This document shows, one piece after another, positions 12,050-22,064 of a stretch of 64,000 nucleotides of DNA. Below the pieces are notes generated by a model, which saw only the letters and a list, made by a program, of their open reading frames with translations, made no database searches and was not told the origin of the DNA. Each line of letters begins with the position of its first letter. Position 1 is the stretch's first letter. Position numbers and translations under genes: made by a program. Source of the DNA: Rhizoclosmatium globosum (Eukaryota > Chytridiomycota > Chytridiomycetes > Chytridiales > Chytriomycetaceae); the NCBI GenBank assembly GCA_002104985.1, contig MCGO01000011.1:310001-374000 (forward strand). The letters run 5' to 3'.

Positions 12050-13864
12050 ATGCTTCCAAAACTGGTGAGGACATGTTAGCCGCATATCCTTTGTAATGCT
12101 GTTCGCTAGGATCTTTACCTTCTGTATCGCATAGTTCTTGTTGTTGGTTGTGTGGCAGCTTGTTTCCTTGCCTACTTCTTTGTACCGGGTCCAACGGATA
12201 CATGGGCACTATCCACAGCAATCGCCGTTGGAGATGCACCACCATTCAAAGCAAACACAATTGTTGGTTTACTTACAACACTCGAAGTGGCTCTCTTCAC
12301 TCAATGTTCTGCTGTTCTGCTCAACCATCTCCCTCGCTTGTGGATGCAACAGCGTCGATCCAGCGTGACTCCTGCAACACTTGACGTCGCAACAACAAAA
12401 AACTTGATCCAATTGGCAGGATTGTTGTATTACAACTCTACGGCCAATTCATGGATCCTCGCCATTATAATTCTTCTCACTGGAGTGATAGGAGCAGTCA
12501 TTCACGCTGTAACTCAGCAAATGTGTTTCAGTGGACAAATGGTGTATCCTTTGGAAGCCACCATTGGTGTACCAAATACAAGCGTTTTCCCAGCAAAAAT
12601 GGTTTTTGACGCATCTCTTTATGCAGACGAATATCAAATTGCTCCTGCACCGGTTTCCACGAAAGCCTTATATGGAGGAATATTCGACGTGATTGGCGCA
12701 TGTACAGGATTTGGTGGTTGTGGTTCACAAGCTATAAACTCAAGCGCTACTTTGATCACCTGTCTCAACGGTGAACTCGAATGTTTCAAAGAGATTGATG
12801 TGTACGCTGACTATCATATGGAATGCAATGCTGGATCGACAAAAGGAGATTCACACATGGGCTCAGGAGTCAAAAATGTCACCTCCCATACCTCTTTTCC
12901 ATCAATTTATGTGGGGAGACGAACTAAATCAACTTCGGCAGGTAAAAATAAAAATCTTGGAGTGAGGCCGTTTGGGACGAAACAGAATACCAACATTGAG
13001 GACCTACAAGTGATATTCCAGCAACCTCCCCAACTCAATTGGACAATTGAAGAGAAATCTAATAAGGGAGGGGCATACGTGTCTTGCTCTGTGTGGGCTG
13101 CATGGGTAAAACGCATGGAAAGCTCCGTTCATGGCACCGTCAAAAAACAAATAGTCCATATTTACAACCAAACAAATGGAAGAGATTGCAGCCAAAAACA
13201 AACAAGTTTTACTCAGGATGATGAATATTCTGAATGCACGCAGTCAGCTTATATCAAGAATTATACCACACGAGATCCAAACTCCTTTGTTTCATCACCA
13301 AACACAGCATTTCTTGCTGCTCCATTTGTATCATTGACTTTGGTATCTCAACAACTGGAAGCTATCTCGTCAGGAGACGGGAACAATAACGTCAATCTAC
13401 CATGTTTTACAACAATTTCCTCGCCTAAAACTCTTGCTTACGGAAACGCAACTTTATTGAAGATTTATGAACAAGAAATGAGGTTTGCTGTGGAGAGAAT
13501 GTACAAACAGATTCTCAGTATACCATTGCTTGATCAATCAAGCACCATGCAGGTTGTGTGTAAAAATTGTACAGTGCGTGAAACTTGGTGGGTCAAGGAG
13601 AAGGCGCGGTTTATGGCACTCATTGTATCCTTGAATGTGTTCGCAGCGAGTATGGTTGTATTGTCTCTTGTATACACCATAAGGCGGTCTGATGTTCCCA
13701 GTGGATTTGTTCGAGTGATTGACATTATGATGTTGGAATATGACCCAAATGCTGTTGTTGAGCATGATGCAGAATTCAAAATGAATGTGGAACCATCAGA
13801 TACTAGTGCATTACCACTTAAAAAACTTAATTCTAGATCGGATGTACCATATACCCCTATCTGA
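12050..13864 (+). CDS. multi-pass membrane protein with large ectodomain, unknown family
   Basis: I do not recognise the family. Hydrophobic segments lie at about codons for VVGCVAACFLAYFFV, VGLLTTLEVALFTQ and WILAIIILLTGVIGAVIHAV, followed by about 380 residues rich in Cys and N-glycosylation sequons, then one more membrane segment (LIVSLNVFAASMVVLSLVYT) and a short cytosolic tail. This plan resembles the two paralogues at 29657 and 33830 in layout, but I see no clear shared motif. The long open frame begins without ATG at 12152; an upstream exon ATGCTTCCAAAACTG (12050) with a 75-nt intron is the likeliest start although its phase is off by one. An AATAAA at 13873 follows the stop. Confidence 0.6.
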
Positions 13865-13912
13865 TTAGTTAAATAAACATGAGTCACTTTTAAAATTGGA
13901 AATGAACTTACA

Positions 13913-14634
13913 TCAGCTATACGTCGCTAACGTGTCCAGCAGCTCCACGGGAGGCCAAGTGCAAGATAGGAAAGTATGTGGATTGTCATCCACTTGCTGA
14001 GTTCCTCGGTAGTCATCCTCAGCCTGCCTCAAAGTGGGACCAATCCCACCTTCGTCCAATCTCCCTTCCACCTCCTCCACCACAACGTACTCTAAACGAC
14101 CTTTTACAATTCGCTGCTTCTTTGCAGGCGGTAGTTTGGAGTCATTGCCACTTGGTCCTCCATTTCCCTCACTGCCTCGACTTCCACCACTTCGTCCACT
14201 CCCTCCACCTCTCCCTCCTCCCGGTCCTCCACCACCCGGATCGCCGTTTCCGTCATTGTTTTCAGCACCGCCTGTCCCACCACCTCGAATGTGGTGATGA
14301 ACCCGCATCAACGCAATCGCCCACGTTAGATTCTCAATGAATAAGCCGCTTTTGATGTCGCGTGGGAGACGGAAGGTTAGGCTATCACGCGAAGAAACTG
14401 CACGACCACTGCACCGTGGGTTGGAGCATTTGAATGTCTTGGCCTTCCCGATTCGTGAGATGCGACCGCAAAAGCACATGATTGTTGACCCAATCTAGTG
14501 AACAGTGAACAGGTTAAATAAAGTAAAATGTATGAGATTCTTACTTCAGTCACTATGACTACAGCCTTGATCTTTCCAACTCTGCCAACAAGAGGAAACG
14601 CAGGATCAAATTCTTTGCCCATCATTTTCTTCAT
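13913..14634 (-). CDS. four-Cys zinc-binding, Gly-rich protein next to the transposon, unknown
   Basis: Two exons. The first (ATG at 14632-14634) opens MKKMMGKEFDPAFPLVGRVG and joins through a 50-nt intron to IGSTIMCFCGRISRIGKAKT. The Cys pattern CFCG...CSNPRC could bind one zinc ion. A Gly/Ser/Arg-rich linker (about 14110-14290) and a basic PPAKKQRIVKGR stretch resembling a nuclear signal follow. No known family is recognised. The start codon lies only 3 bp outside the left inverted repeat of the candidate transposon, so its leader and promoter would sit inside the element, or the gene belongs to the element as a third cargo gene. Both readings are inference. Confidence 0.5.
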
Positions 14635-14637
14635 TGT

Positions 14638-14678
14638 GGGTATATTGTGCGTTTTACAGGAAATCGAACTTCCACGCA
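14638..14678 (+). repeat. left terminal inverted repeat (degenerate)
   Basis: Starts GGGTATATTGTGCG and continues to CGAACTTCCACGCA. It pairs with 17044-17085 read in reverse complement; the two matching blocks have the same spacing at both ends. Confidence 0.55.
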
Positions 14679-14738
14679 CTTTTTCTCTTGGATCTCCCTT
14701 ACCAGCCACACCACACACAACCAAACTGCGTGCAGGCA

Positions 14739-15794
14739 ATGGATATCAGAGGCATTGTTGAGGACCACCACGCAACTGCTGATGTTAAGGCGTATTGTCT
14801 GTATATGTACTACTTTATGGGAGTCAAGAGAGCCCACCTTGCGCGATCATTCAAGAAATCCAAATCAACGATCCAGGACTGGATTGATAAATACGAGGAA
14901 ACAGGACTCCTTGGTAGGAGTACCGCTGATAGCGTCTACAAGAAGTTTGGGGTTGAGAAGCGCAAATGGCTGGTGGACTTGTACGAGTCGAATCCAATGC
15001 TCACTCTTGCCGAGGCTAGGCACCTCTTTCAAGTAAACTTCCGGCATACTACTATAAGCAAGTCATCAATATGTCTTATTTTACGTGAGGCGGGACTCAC
15101 CTGGAAAGTTATTGAGCGCCGGGCGATGCAAGTAAGCGAGGCTGAGGTAGTTCGCTTCGCGCGCGAGCTTCTTGCGCTTAATTGGACGCTTACAATGCTT
15201 GTATTCCTGGACGAAGTATCGTTTGATAATCGGGACATGCTTCGAAAGCACGGATATGGACGGAAAGGTGAAGCACTTGTGTATCGCGGGGAATTCAATC
15301 GACGACCTCGGGTTTCGCTGCTCTGTTTCTTAGGTCTTCATGGGGTTCTGGATACATTCTTGACTGAAGGCACTTTTGACCGACACAAGTTTGCTGATTG
15401 TTGTCGTGATTTCGCTCTGAACAACGAGAATGTCCATCAGTATCCAGGTCCTAATTCGATTTGGATTCTGGATGGAGCTAAAATTCACTGTGATAAGAAT
15501 TTAACAGCGTACTTGCGCTCGCTTGGAATAGTTGTCATCTTTTTGCCAGCTTATTGCCCCTTCTTCAATCCCATCGAAGTTCTCTTTGGAATGGTGAAGC
15601 AAAGGCTTCAAAAGTACTACGTTGAAGGCTCCAACAGACCATTGGAAGTTATTGTTTCAGAAGTGCTCAATATGTTCCTTGCATACAATTTCACTGCCAT
15701 CTTCAGAAAGTGTGGATATTCTCCTTCTGGCTTTGACGCTGCAACTGCTTTTAAACAAGACCTGAAGGACTTTGGATTTGAGGAAGCTGATTAA
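14739..15794 (+). CDS. DD34E transposase, Tc1/mariner-IS630 superfamily
   Basis: A 351-residue intact transposase. Residues 30-60 hold a helix-turn-helix (HLARSFKKSKSTIQDWIDKY) and a second DNA-binding helix pair lies near residues 104-127 (TISKSSICLILREAGL). The DDE triad is Asp158 in FLDEVSF, Asp245 in WILDGAKIH and Glu280 in FFNPIEVLFG, giving 34 residues between the second Asp and the Glu. No intron is needed. ATG at 14739 is used; upstream frame extension lacks ATG and would run through the inverted repeat. The open state suggests recent activity or domestication. The stop codon at 15792 is followed at once by AATAAA. Confidence 0.92.
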   Translation: MDIRGIVEDHHATADVKAYCLYMYYFMGVKRAHLARSFKKSKSTIQDWIDKYEETGLLGRSTADSVYKKFGVEKRKWLVDLYESNPMLTLAEARHLFQVNFRHTTISKSSICLILREAGLTWKVIERRAMQVSEAEVVRFARELLALNWTLTMLVFLDEVSFDNRDMLRKHGYGRKGEALVYRGEFNRRPRVSLLCFLGLHGVLDTFLTEGTFDRHKFADCCRDFALNNENVHQYPGPNSIWILDGAKIHCDKNLTAYLRSLGIVVIFLPAYCPFFNPIEVLFGMVKQRLQKYYVEGSNRPLEVIVSEVLNMFLAYNFTAIFRKCGYSPSGFDAATAFKQDLKDFGFEEAD

Positions 15795-15797
15795 AAC

Positions 15798-15811
15798 AAT
15801 AAATGTTTATT
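15798..15811. terminator. shared bidirectional poly(A) signal
   Basis: AATAAATGTTTATT places AATAAA on both strands between the two convergent transposon genes, four bases after the transposase stop codon. Confidence 0.6.
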
Positions 15812-15882
15812 CATTTTCATCGAAGTAAACCAGTAACTGATAGGTATAAGAATAGGTATCATCAATAATGGGAGTGTAAGTG

Positions 15883-16914
15883 TTACTGGCCAGCTTGATT
15901 AGCATTGGCTCCATGGTCAAGATCCATCATGTTTGTGATTTGAGCAAAAATGCCTCGTGCTGCTTGAGGTTCAACTGGACGGAGGGCTGCCTGCATATCA
16001 GTTAGAACAGTATGTTGATTGATATTTTCCGTTTCAGCAGCAGTCAAACGAGTATCCAAGTCTCTGACCAACGTCAAAATCTGGTCCATAACACCTCGCA
16101 TGCCAGTCAAACGGGTCTCAATTCTTTGATTCTCTTGAATTGCAACTTCATTAGACAGTCTTATCTGCCGGTTTTGATATTCGTGATTGATTCCAGCTGT
16201 TGCAAACAAGTGAATGATGGTTGGATCAGGTCCTTCCAAAAATCTTTCTTCGCGAGTTTGGACGTCGCCTTGAAGCAGGATAGTTGCCCAGATTCTCCAG
16301 TTAACATGAGCCGACATATAAACTCCCTGGTAATGCTGACGCAAGCGTACAATCATTTCATTTAAAGCTTGCTCATTGTCTGCCCCAGATCTATCAACTG
16401 CGGGACGAGTACAAAGAGCCTTCAAAAAGTGCTTGTGGATTATTGCATTGGAAATCGAGTTGGAATTGATTGACACGATAATTACAAGTGGCTTTTCCGA
16501 AGAGAATTTGTCACCCCAGTGAACAAGAAGGTTAGTTGTAACAGCTGCAAGCGTAGTCTTTTTCTTTGCGATGGTATCATGGAAAATCACATAGTCGCCG
16601 AGCATTGGCACGTCAATATTTTCGCCACGGTCATCCCATTTGAAAGTTGGTGGATTGGTGGCGGAATTTACATCTGCCTTCTTCTTGAGTTGAGGGCGGA
16701 TAGCTGTGAAGAGTTTGTTTTTGAAGTCTGCTAGGGAGGATGAGTATAGTGTGAACGGGTCCTGCAGTTGAGGAGATGTTTGGGACGTGAATTCACAAAC
16801 ACGGATGGCCAGGTTGTTCTCATACAGAATCGGAGCATTGGCGGCATCAACGGTTGTTGCTTGAGTGGATTCAAGGGGGGCATCCTCGTCTGTGACCATT
16901 GCTTGCAAGTTCAT
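15883..16914 (-). CDS. transposon accessory protein with C-terminal coiled coil, unknown function
   Basis: A single open exon of 343 residues from ATG 16912-16914 (MNLQAMVTDEDAPLES). No known family is recognised. The middle part has LADFKNKLFTAIRPQLKKKA, FKWDDRGENIDV and GDYVIFHDTIAKKKTTL. The last 110 residues form a predicted coiled coil (NEVAIQENQRIETRL through AETENINQHTVLTDMQ). It faces the transposase and lies inside the same inverted repeats. The frame stays open upstream for another 117 codons and connects, through the right repeat, to the neighbouring gene. A role in DNA binding or target choice would be a guess. Confidence 0.65.
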   Translation of the reverse strand: MNLQAMVTDEDAPLESTQATTVDAANAPILYENNLAIRVCEFTSQTSPQLQDPFTLYSSSLADFKNKLFTAIRPQLKKKADVNSATNPPTFKWDDRGENIDVPMLGDYVIFHDTIAKKKTTLAAVTTNLLVHWGDKFSSEKPLVIIVSINSNSISNAIIHKHFLKALCTRPAVDRSGADNEQALNEMIVRLRQHYQGVYMSAHVNWRIWATILLQGDVQTREERFLEGPDPTIIHLFATAGINHEYQNRQIRLSNEVAIQENQRIETRLTGMRGVMDQILTLVRDLDTRLTAAETENINQHTVLTDMQAALRPVEPQAARGIFAQITNMMDLDHGANANQAGQ

Positions 16915-17043
16915 TGTAAATAAATAACAGCAACAACACGTGGTTTTATTTCTCTTTGGTTTGGCAACGATGGCGCAATCCTCCTTCCAGCAAAATGATT
17001 GGTCCGCGCTTTTTGAAATCTCCACTTTTTCGCGCGCTTTTTT

Positions 17044-17085
17044 TCTGCGTGGAGTTCGGTCTGGCGCTGCGTGCGCAATATGCCA
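17044..17085 (-). repeat. right terminal inverted repeat (degenerate)
   Basis: On the minus strand this reads TGGCATATTGCGCA and, after 17 nt, CGAACTCCACGCA, matching the left end with one gap. It lies inside an open frame that continues from the neighbouring gene to the accessory ORF. Confidence 0.55.
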
Positions 17086-17674
17086 GGCAGGTCCACCAGG
17101 ATTAAAGAATGCGCCGTCATTTTCCGACTTTTTGTACGCCATTACTGTGGTTTGTTTCCTGATGGAAGCATGAGCCGCATATGAAAGGACTGTCTTGACC
17201 CATTCTAAGACAGAGGAGGTTAGATTCAAAATTAAGTGATCAATCATACTCACTTGGAATACCATCCTTCCCAGAAGTCACTTTCCTGTTTGTGGTTTTG
17301 GAGTTGAAGTCAGAAGTAGCGTATGAGTCAGCACCAGAATTCCATTCCGCGGCAGATCGACGAACTTGTTGAGCGTACTTGTTCAATTTGTCCTGTGCGT
17401 TCTTGAGCAGGCGTGACAAAAGGTTTGTGTCATCTCCACCACTGCCTCCATCACCACCTCCATCAAAAGTGACATTGAATTCATTTCGCATCTTTTTCAA
17501 CTCCTTATCCACTCTCCCCACTTCATCCAGAAAATCATTTTCCTCCTCCACCACATTCATGTCATCTGGGCCAGAAGTTGGTTTACGAACCATTCTTGCT
17601 GACGCGCGAAGATCCTTCAACCTAGCGTCCAATTCCTGTTCCGCTGCAAGCACAAGATTTTCCAGAATAAACAT
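17084..17674 (-). CDS. coiled-coil protein whose 3' end runs into the transposon, unknown
   Basis: Starts MFILENLVLAAEQELDARLK (ATG 17672-17674), with charged helical stretches, a Gly/Asp spacer near 17445, and KYAQQVRRSAAEW. A 52-nt intron (about 17204-17255) joins GKDGIPK to WVKTVLSYAAHASIRKQ, then MAYKKSENDGAFFNPGG. After that the frame crosses the right inverted repeat with no stop and merges with the accessory ORF. The original C-terminus may have been replaced by element sequence. I do not recognise the family. It follows the YTH gene on the same strand, 106 bp beyond its stop. Confidence 0.5.
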
Positions 17675-17779
17675 GTGGATTTTGTACCAGAATTCCCATA
17701 TTCGACTTTGCCTCAATAATGGAATGTCAGCTGAGTTTATTTGTGATTCATGAAGCGAAAATATTGTCAATATAGATAA

Positions 17780-19061
17780 TCAAGCATTTGCCAAAATGTC
17801 CAACAGCTGATAACCGACAGACGGTTCAATCTTCAAATTATCAATGAGAAAAGATGAAAAGATTAATAGGACATACCTCGGTAGCGTCCCGCGAAATTCT
17901 AACTGGCTTGTTATCGTTCCAAGTATTAATAAGATGCTGCAAATCCAATCAATGACAACAGTTTCAAAACAAACTCTCACATCACATTCTCTGAACGACA
18001 CGAATCTTGTCACAAGCCACTTCACTAAAAACGGGCTATCCCAAAGCCTTCTACCCTCTGCATCACGCGTCTCATCTGTGCAATCAACCACATCAACTTC
18101 CAAGAGTCCCGAGCCTGCATAGGCCTCCATTCGTGCAAACCCACTGAATCCTCCGCTTCCATTCACACTAAATATCAAAAACACGTTATTACAGGGCCCC
18201 GCAAACGCGTCATTCAGCTTTTCTTCGTTTCTTGGAAGCGTCGACCACATGTTACGTTTCTGCGAAATTTGAATGTCCTTTTCAGTGAATGATTTCATGA
18301 TGAAGAAGCGGTCTGGAATATTGACTGTCTGTGGATACAAATCTTGCTGCTGTATTTCGAGAGGTACAAGGATAACTGGAGACGGGACATAGACTGGCGT
18401 CGGAGCTTGTTTAGTGGACGAAGAGATGTGGGGAGGGTTTCCTGCTGAACAGAGAATCTGGTGGTCGGCAAAAAAGCATCCGTTGAAGAGACGAATGAAT
18501 TCAGGGACTTGAAGACTGGATCCCAACTGGATAAAGACGGTCTGGTTTTTCTTGATGTGATTCAACGCCTGACAAACATGATGAGAAAGAAATATAGATA
18601 TCTACAAGACAACGTACCGTAATGTCAAAAGCCCCAACTGACAAAAAGAAGGCACGGATAGCGCGATCGTCAACCATAGGTGGTAAGTTACCGACCCAAA
18701 CAACACGTGCGGATCGTTCATCGATTTTACACATTCTGCTCTGCTGCACGAACGAAGATTTCTTGATCTCCGTTCTTGTTGAATAAGCCCCACGTTGCGC
18801 TTGGAAATAGTCAGGCATTCGAGTTTGATTGGATTCAGACGGCGTGTTTGTGTGAGTGACTTGATGCTGACTGTATTGGTACTGATATTGATAATAGCCA
18901 AGGTGAACGGGTTGCTCATTTGGAGTCATAATCATAGGCGCTTGTATGAACGTGCATGACGGGTGAGTAGCTGGATGGTATGGATTCGAGCCATCGTTAC
19001 TATAGTAACCAAAAGGATACACTTGCATGCTGTTAGGACTGTGATCTTCTTGAGAACTCAT
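17780..19061 (-). CDS. YTH-domain RNA-binding protein with N-terminal RRM-like domain
   Basis: The C-terminal half has the YTH fold: RFFIMKSFTEKDIQISQKRN, MWSTLPRNEEKLNDAF, VFLIFSVNGSGGFSGFARM, and after two introns LINTWNDNKPVRISRDATE and VGYQLLDILANA. The family reads N6-methyladenosine with an aromatic cage. Visible cage candidates are the Trp in NMWSTLP and the Trp in SPFLVKW-type sequence. Upstream an RRM-like unit is seen as ARVVWVGNLPPMVDDRAIRA and TVFIQLGSSLQVPEFIRLF. The first 130 residues are Tyr/Gln-rich (GYYQYQYQYSQHQ), typical of a disordered region. Start ATG 19059-19061. Divergent from the CRIB gene with 231 bp between starts. Confidence 0.88.
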
Positions 19062-19292
19062 TGCAAGTTTAGCGGATGAAGGATGATTTTTCTTTGAGCG
19101 TTCATGAACGTAAAACCTCTTGGAACAATGCTTGGAATGACTTGCAATCTCCACTCTGCAACGCGCCTCCCCCAAACCCTCTCCTTCAAAAACATTCGTT
19201 CTAATTTTGATAGGTCCGTTATTATTCGCTAAAAATAGCAGAAAAAACACCATTCAACCCGTCAAAACGTCGTTGTTTCGGATTTGGAAACA

Positions 19293-19929
19293 ATGGGAAG
19301 CACTTTATCCTCGTCACAAGAACACGACTGGTCAAAAGGATACCAGCCATCTGAATCAGCAGTCAATAAAAACGGTCTTCGAAGCTCTACTCGACCTGCT
19401 ACATCTTCGGGGACTCTGACAGGAGCAGGAAGTGGAGGACATTTGGAGAAACCAAAGTGGCCACTGATGCGGATAAACTCAACACCAGTATTTTCAGGAA
19501 ACTTTGGATTGAAGTTGAGCGTGGCAGGAGGCGGGAAAGACGAAAAGGATGGTTTAACATTGAGTCGGGCAAAGAAACGAGGCGACTTCCGAAAACTGGT
19601 GGAATCAAAAAAGATTGTAATCGGCGAACCTATATTGGAGTCGTTTCAGGTAATCTTGTGGATGCTTTGGAGGAAGGGAGAGTCGAAAACTGAATATTTA
19701 TTCCCAAAGCACCTGTCTCATATGGGAGCTGACGAGGTGGGGACTACAAAGCCGAGACCAGATCTCAGAAAGAGCGTCAATGCTGGAAAGATTGTAATCG
19801 GAGGACCAGTAGAAGGCTCATTTCAGGTGTGTTGGTGGGGTACCCCTTCCAGAATGTTTAGTCAGCTTCAGCTAACTATTCTCAAAGCATACAAGGCATC
19901 TAGGAATTGAGGACGTAACCATCCATTAA
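19293..19929 (+). CDS. small protein with two CRIB-like GTPase-binding motifs
   Basis: Three exons. Splicing at two introns rebuilds two copies of a CRIB-like element: IVIGEPILESFQHLSHMG (intron about 19650-19711) and IVIGGPVEGSFQHTRHLG (intron about 19827-19888). Both fit the consensus I-x-x-P...F-x-H-x-x-H-x-G of Cdc42/Rac effectors, with Gly in place of the usual Ser. Each intron falls exactly before the first His. The N-terminus opens MGSTLSSS, so Gly2 could be myristoylated. The protein is about 170 residues, has no kinase domain and ends 12 residues after the second motif. Unspliced frames hide both motifs. Function as a Rho-GTPase adaptor is inference from the motif. Confidence 0.65.
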
Positions 19930-19986
19930 ATCTAGTTCTTTTCGTTGTAAATACCAAACGTATCAGTGATTAAATTGCATTGTCTT

Positions 19987-22005
19987 TCACAAACTCTTCT
20001 CCTTCCGTGCCTTCACGTCTTTTCCTTTATGTTCACCGTCATCATCTACCACCTTCTCTTCTTTTATAATCGCATCAGCATCCTCGATTGTCAAATCAAC
20101 TCTCCGCAACAGTCTGTAAATAATTCCACCAAGCGCTTCAGGCTCTGTCTGGAAGTACATGATAATCAGACCCATAGCAGCACTAAACATTCCAACTTCA
20201 AAATGGGGCACGCGGAAAATCAAGGATTTAGAGTACAACGTTTGGTAGAGAGCGTCAACTCCGCGAGGCAAGACATACCTTTCATGACGTATATTAGATT
20301 ATTCGCAGAGTATTGAGTTGGGATTCCTTACATGGCAAGTTCAGATCGACGCTTTTCATCTTCAATGAAAATGGCTGCGGAACTGATAAATCCATTCAAC
20401 CAAAAATAGTATCGACTGTCGCGAGGTATGATTCCTCGTCGTCCAAGCTCTCGGAAAACACAGGCAATACGCTATTGTTGATACTCTTAGCCCCTTTACC
20501 GCTATACTATTAAATACTTGCCATAAATGTTGCGACAAACACGGCGAGGAACAAGGAACTTCGGAACGTATTTTTGAGACCACGAATTAATAGTGATTGT
20601 GGCCTTCGGACTAATTCACGTGTCTTCAGAACAACCATTGGGACAAAGTTGAGAGACGCATAGACCTGGTGAAAGTTTACGAATATGTTAAAAAACGCTG
20701 AGATTAATTGTTAAGCATGAGGCACTGAACTGGTAGAATGGCCTTCATAACTTTCCCAAAAGTATGTCCCATTTGAGCGTCGCAAGAGTCAAGAGGAGGA
20801 TGCAGTACACCACATGGCAAGAAATCAGGGAAATCTTGAATCTTGCTTGCTTCTTCAATAGCCAATGCTGTTCCTTTGTGGTTTACCACAGCCTTCATTA
20901 CTTGTGTAACATCCATTGGAACGGTTCCGCCCAATTGTTGGCGTGCAAGAAGTAAAATATCTTCAGGAATAGGTCCAGTGTTGAGAATAAATCGGTAATA
21001 AGAGTTTGGAATTGTTCCGGGTCTGGATTGAAGTCAATGTCAGTGAAATGAGCTTTCTAGAGTATTCGAAAGTTCGATTATCCCTCACGCACAGCCTCTT
21101 TCATTTGAAAACTTTCCAGAAACGTATTGATTTGAGTACAAGTCATAGATACGCTAGCTTTGGTTCCAGATAGAAGCTCCCTCAGTTCTCAACACAACAT
21201 TCATTCACTCCACATTTTCCCATCAGATATTCCCATCAAATATTCACCTCATTACATATCCATACATGACCTGCGCTGTAGCAAGCGCAAAAATCAACGA
21301 GTTTCCGTGCCGAAAGTGAAAGTGACCATTGAGACTCAGGGAGTTGAAAACAGACTGTAGTCCCCGCACAAGAAGCTGCTGCGACATGTCGATTCTCCAT
21401 TGTTTTTCTTCGGCTAGACAGGCGAGAGCACCGGCAAGGGAGCCGGAAAGAAAGCTGTTGATGTGATCGTCCTTTCCATCACGGAATGCAATAATTGCAT
21501 TATTTGATGCTAATAAAATGAAATGACAGTGAGATATAGCGTCAGAGATGACTGGGACACATGTGGAAAGCAAGGAAAAATGCAGGATAAACTTGGGAAT
21601 TCACATGGGGTATGTGAATGAACTGAAAACGATTGACGCGTCTGAGTCTGACCAAACAAGTAGCAGTTTGACATACACACCTTTCCAAACAAAAGCAAAG
21701 ATGGCAAAGAAGGCAGCCATTCTAGCCGAGTCCCGTCCCGCAAATGATTCCCTCAAAGCCTTAAGGACAGGCAGCTTCCCCTTGTAGACCCTGAGCAATC
21801 TCAGCAAGAATAACAAGCCCGAACGAATCGAGTAGCCGAGAAGAGCCGCGCGCAGAGAAGTCCGAGCCGCGTGGCCCAGTATCGATTTCCAGCCACGGCG
21901 CGACACGTGCCGAACCAGGGCGTGCGCCGACCCGCGGCGAGAAAGCGGTGGCGGCGGCGGAGTTTGGCCCGCGGTGAGGTCGTCGGTCGACGTGTAAAGT
22001 GGCAT
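19987..22005 (-). CDS. TMEM135-like membrane protein
   Basis: Multi-exon gene with several hydrophobic segments. Recognisable pieces are LPVLKALRESFAGRDSARMA, INSFLSGSLAGALACLAEEK, LLVRGLQSVFNSLSL, YGYVMR followed by PNSYYRFILNTGPIP-type sequence, and a Cys-containing block CGVLHPPLDSCDAQMG. This order fits the TMEM135 family, linked in animals to peroxisomes and mitochondrial fission. The C-terminus (20271-19987) is charged and ends in a Lys-rich tail. The start ATG at 22003-22005 opens MPLYTSTDDL. It shares a 59-bp intergenic start region with KAE1. Exact exon edges in 20300-21250 were not fully resolved. Confidence 0.7.
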
Positions 22006-22064
22006 TTTCTAACTATCAGTGCTGGAATTTGTTGTCTTTTTGTTGCTCTCAAAAACCAAGACAA

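Larger units (their letters stand above)
14638..17083. mobile_element. candidate Tc1/mariner-like DNA transposon with convergent accessory ORF
   Basis: Two degenerate inverted ends flank a transposase (+) and an unknown coiled-coil ORF (-). The left end (14638-14678) and the reverse complement of the right end (17044-17085) share ATATTG(T/C)GC and, 17 nt further in, CGAACT(T)CCACGCA, about 26 matches of 41 positions. The two genes converge on a shared bidirectional poly(A) motif. Target-site TA is visible at the left end only, so outer limits are approximate. The poor repeat identity suggests an old copy, yet both genes are open. Confidence 0.6.

Noticed and set aside
14612..17118. caggatcaaattctttg near 14612 and caggattaaagaatg near 17097 as possible transposon ends
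   Set aside because: They are similar in direct, not inverted, orientation and only over a few bases. The ATATTGYGC/CGAACTCCACGCA pair is better.
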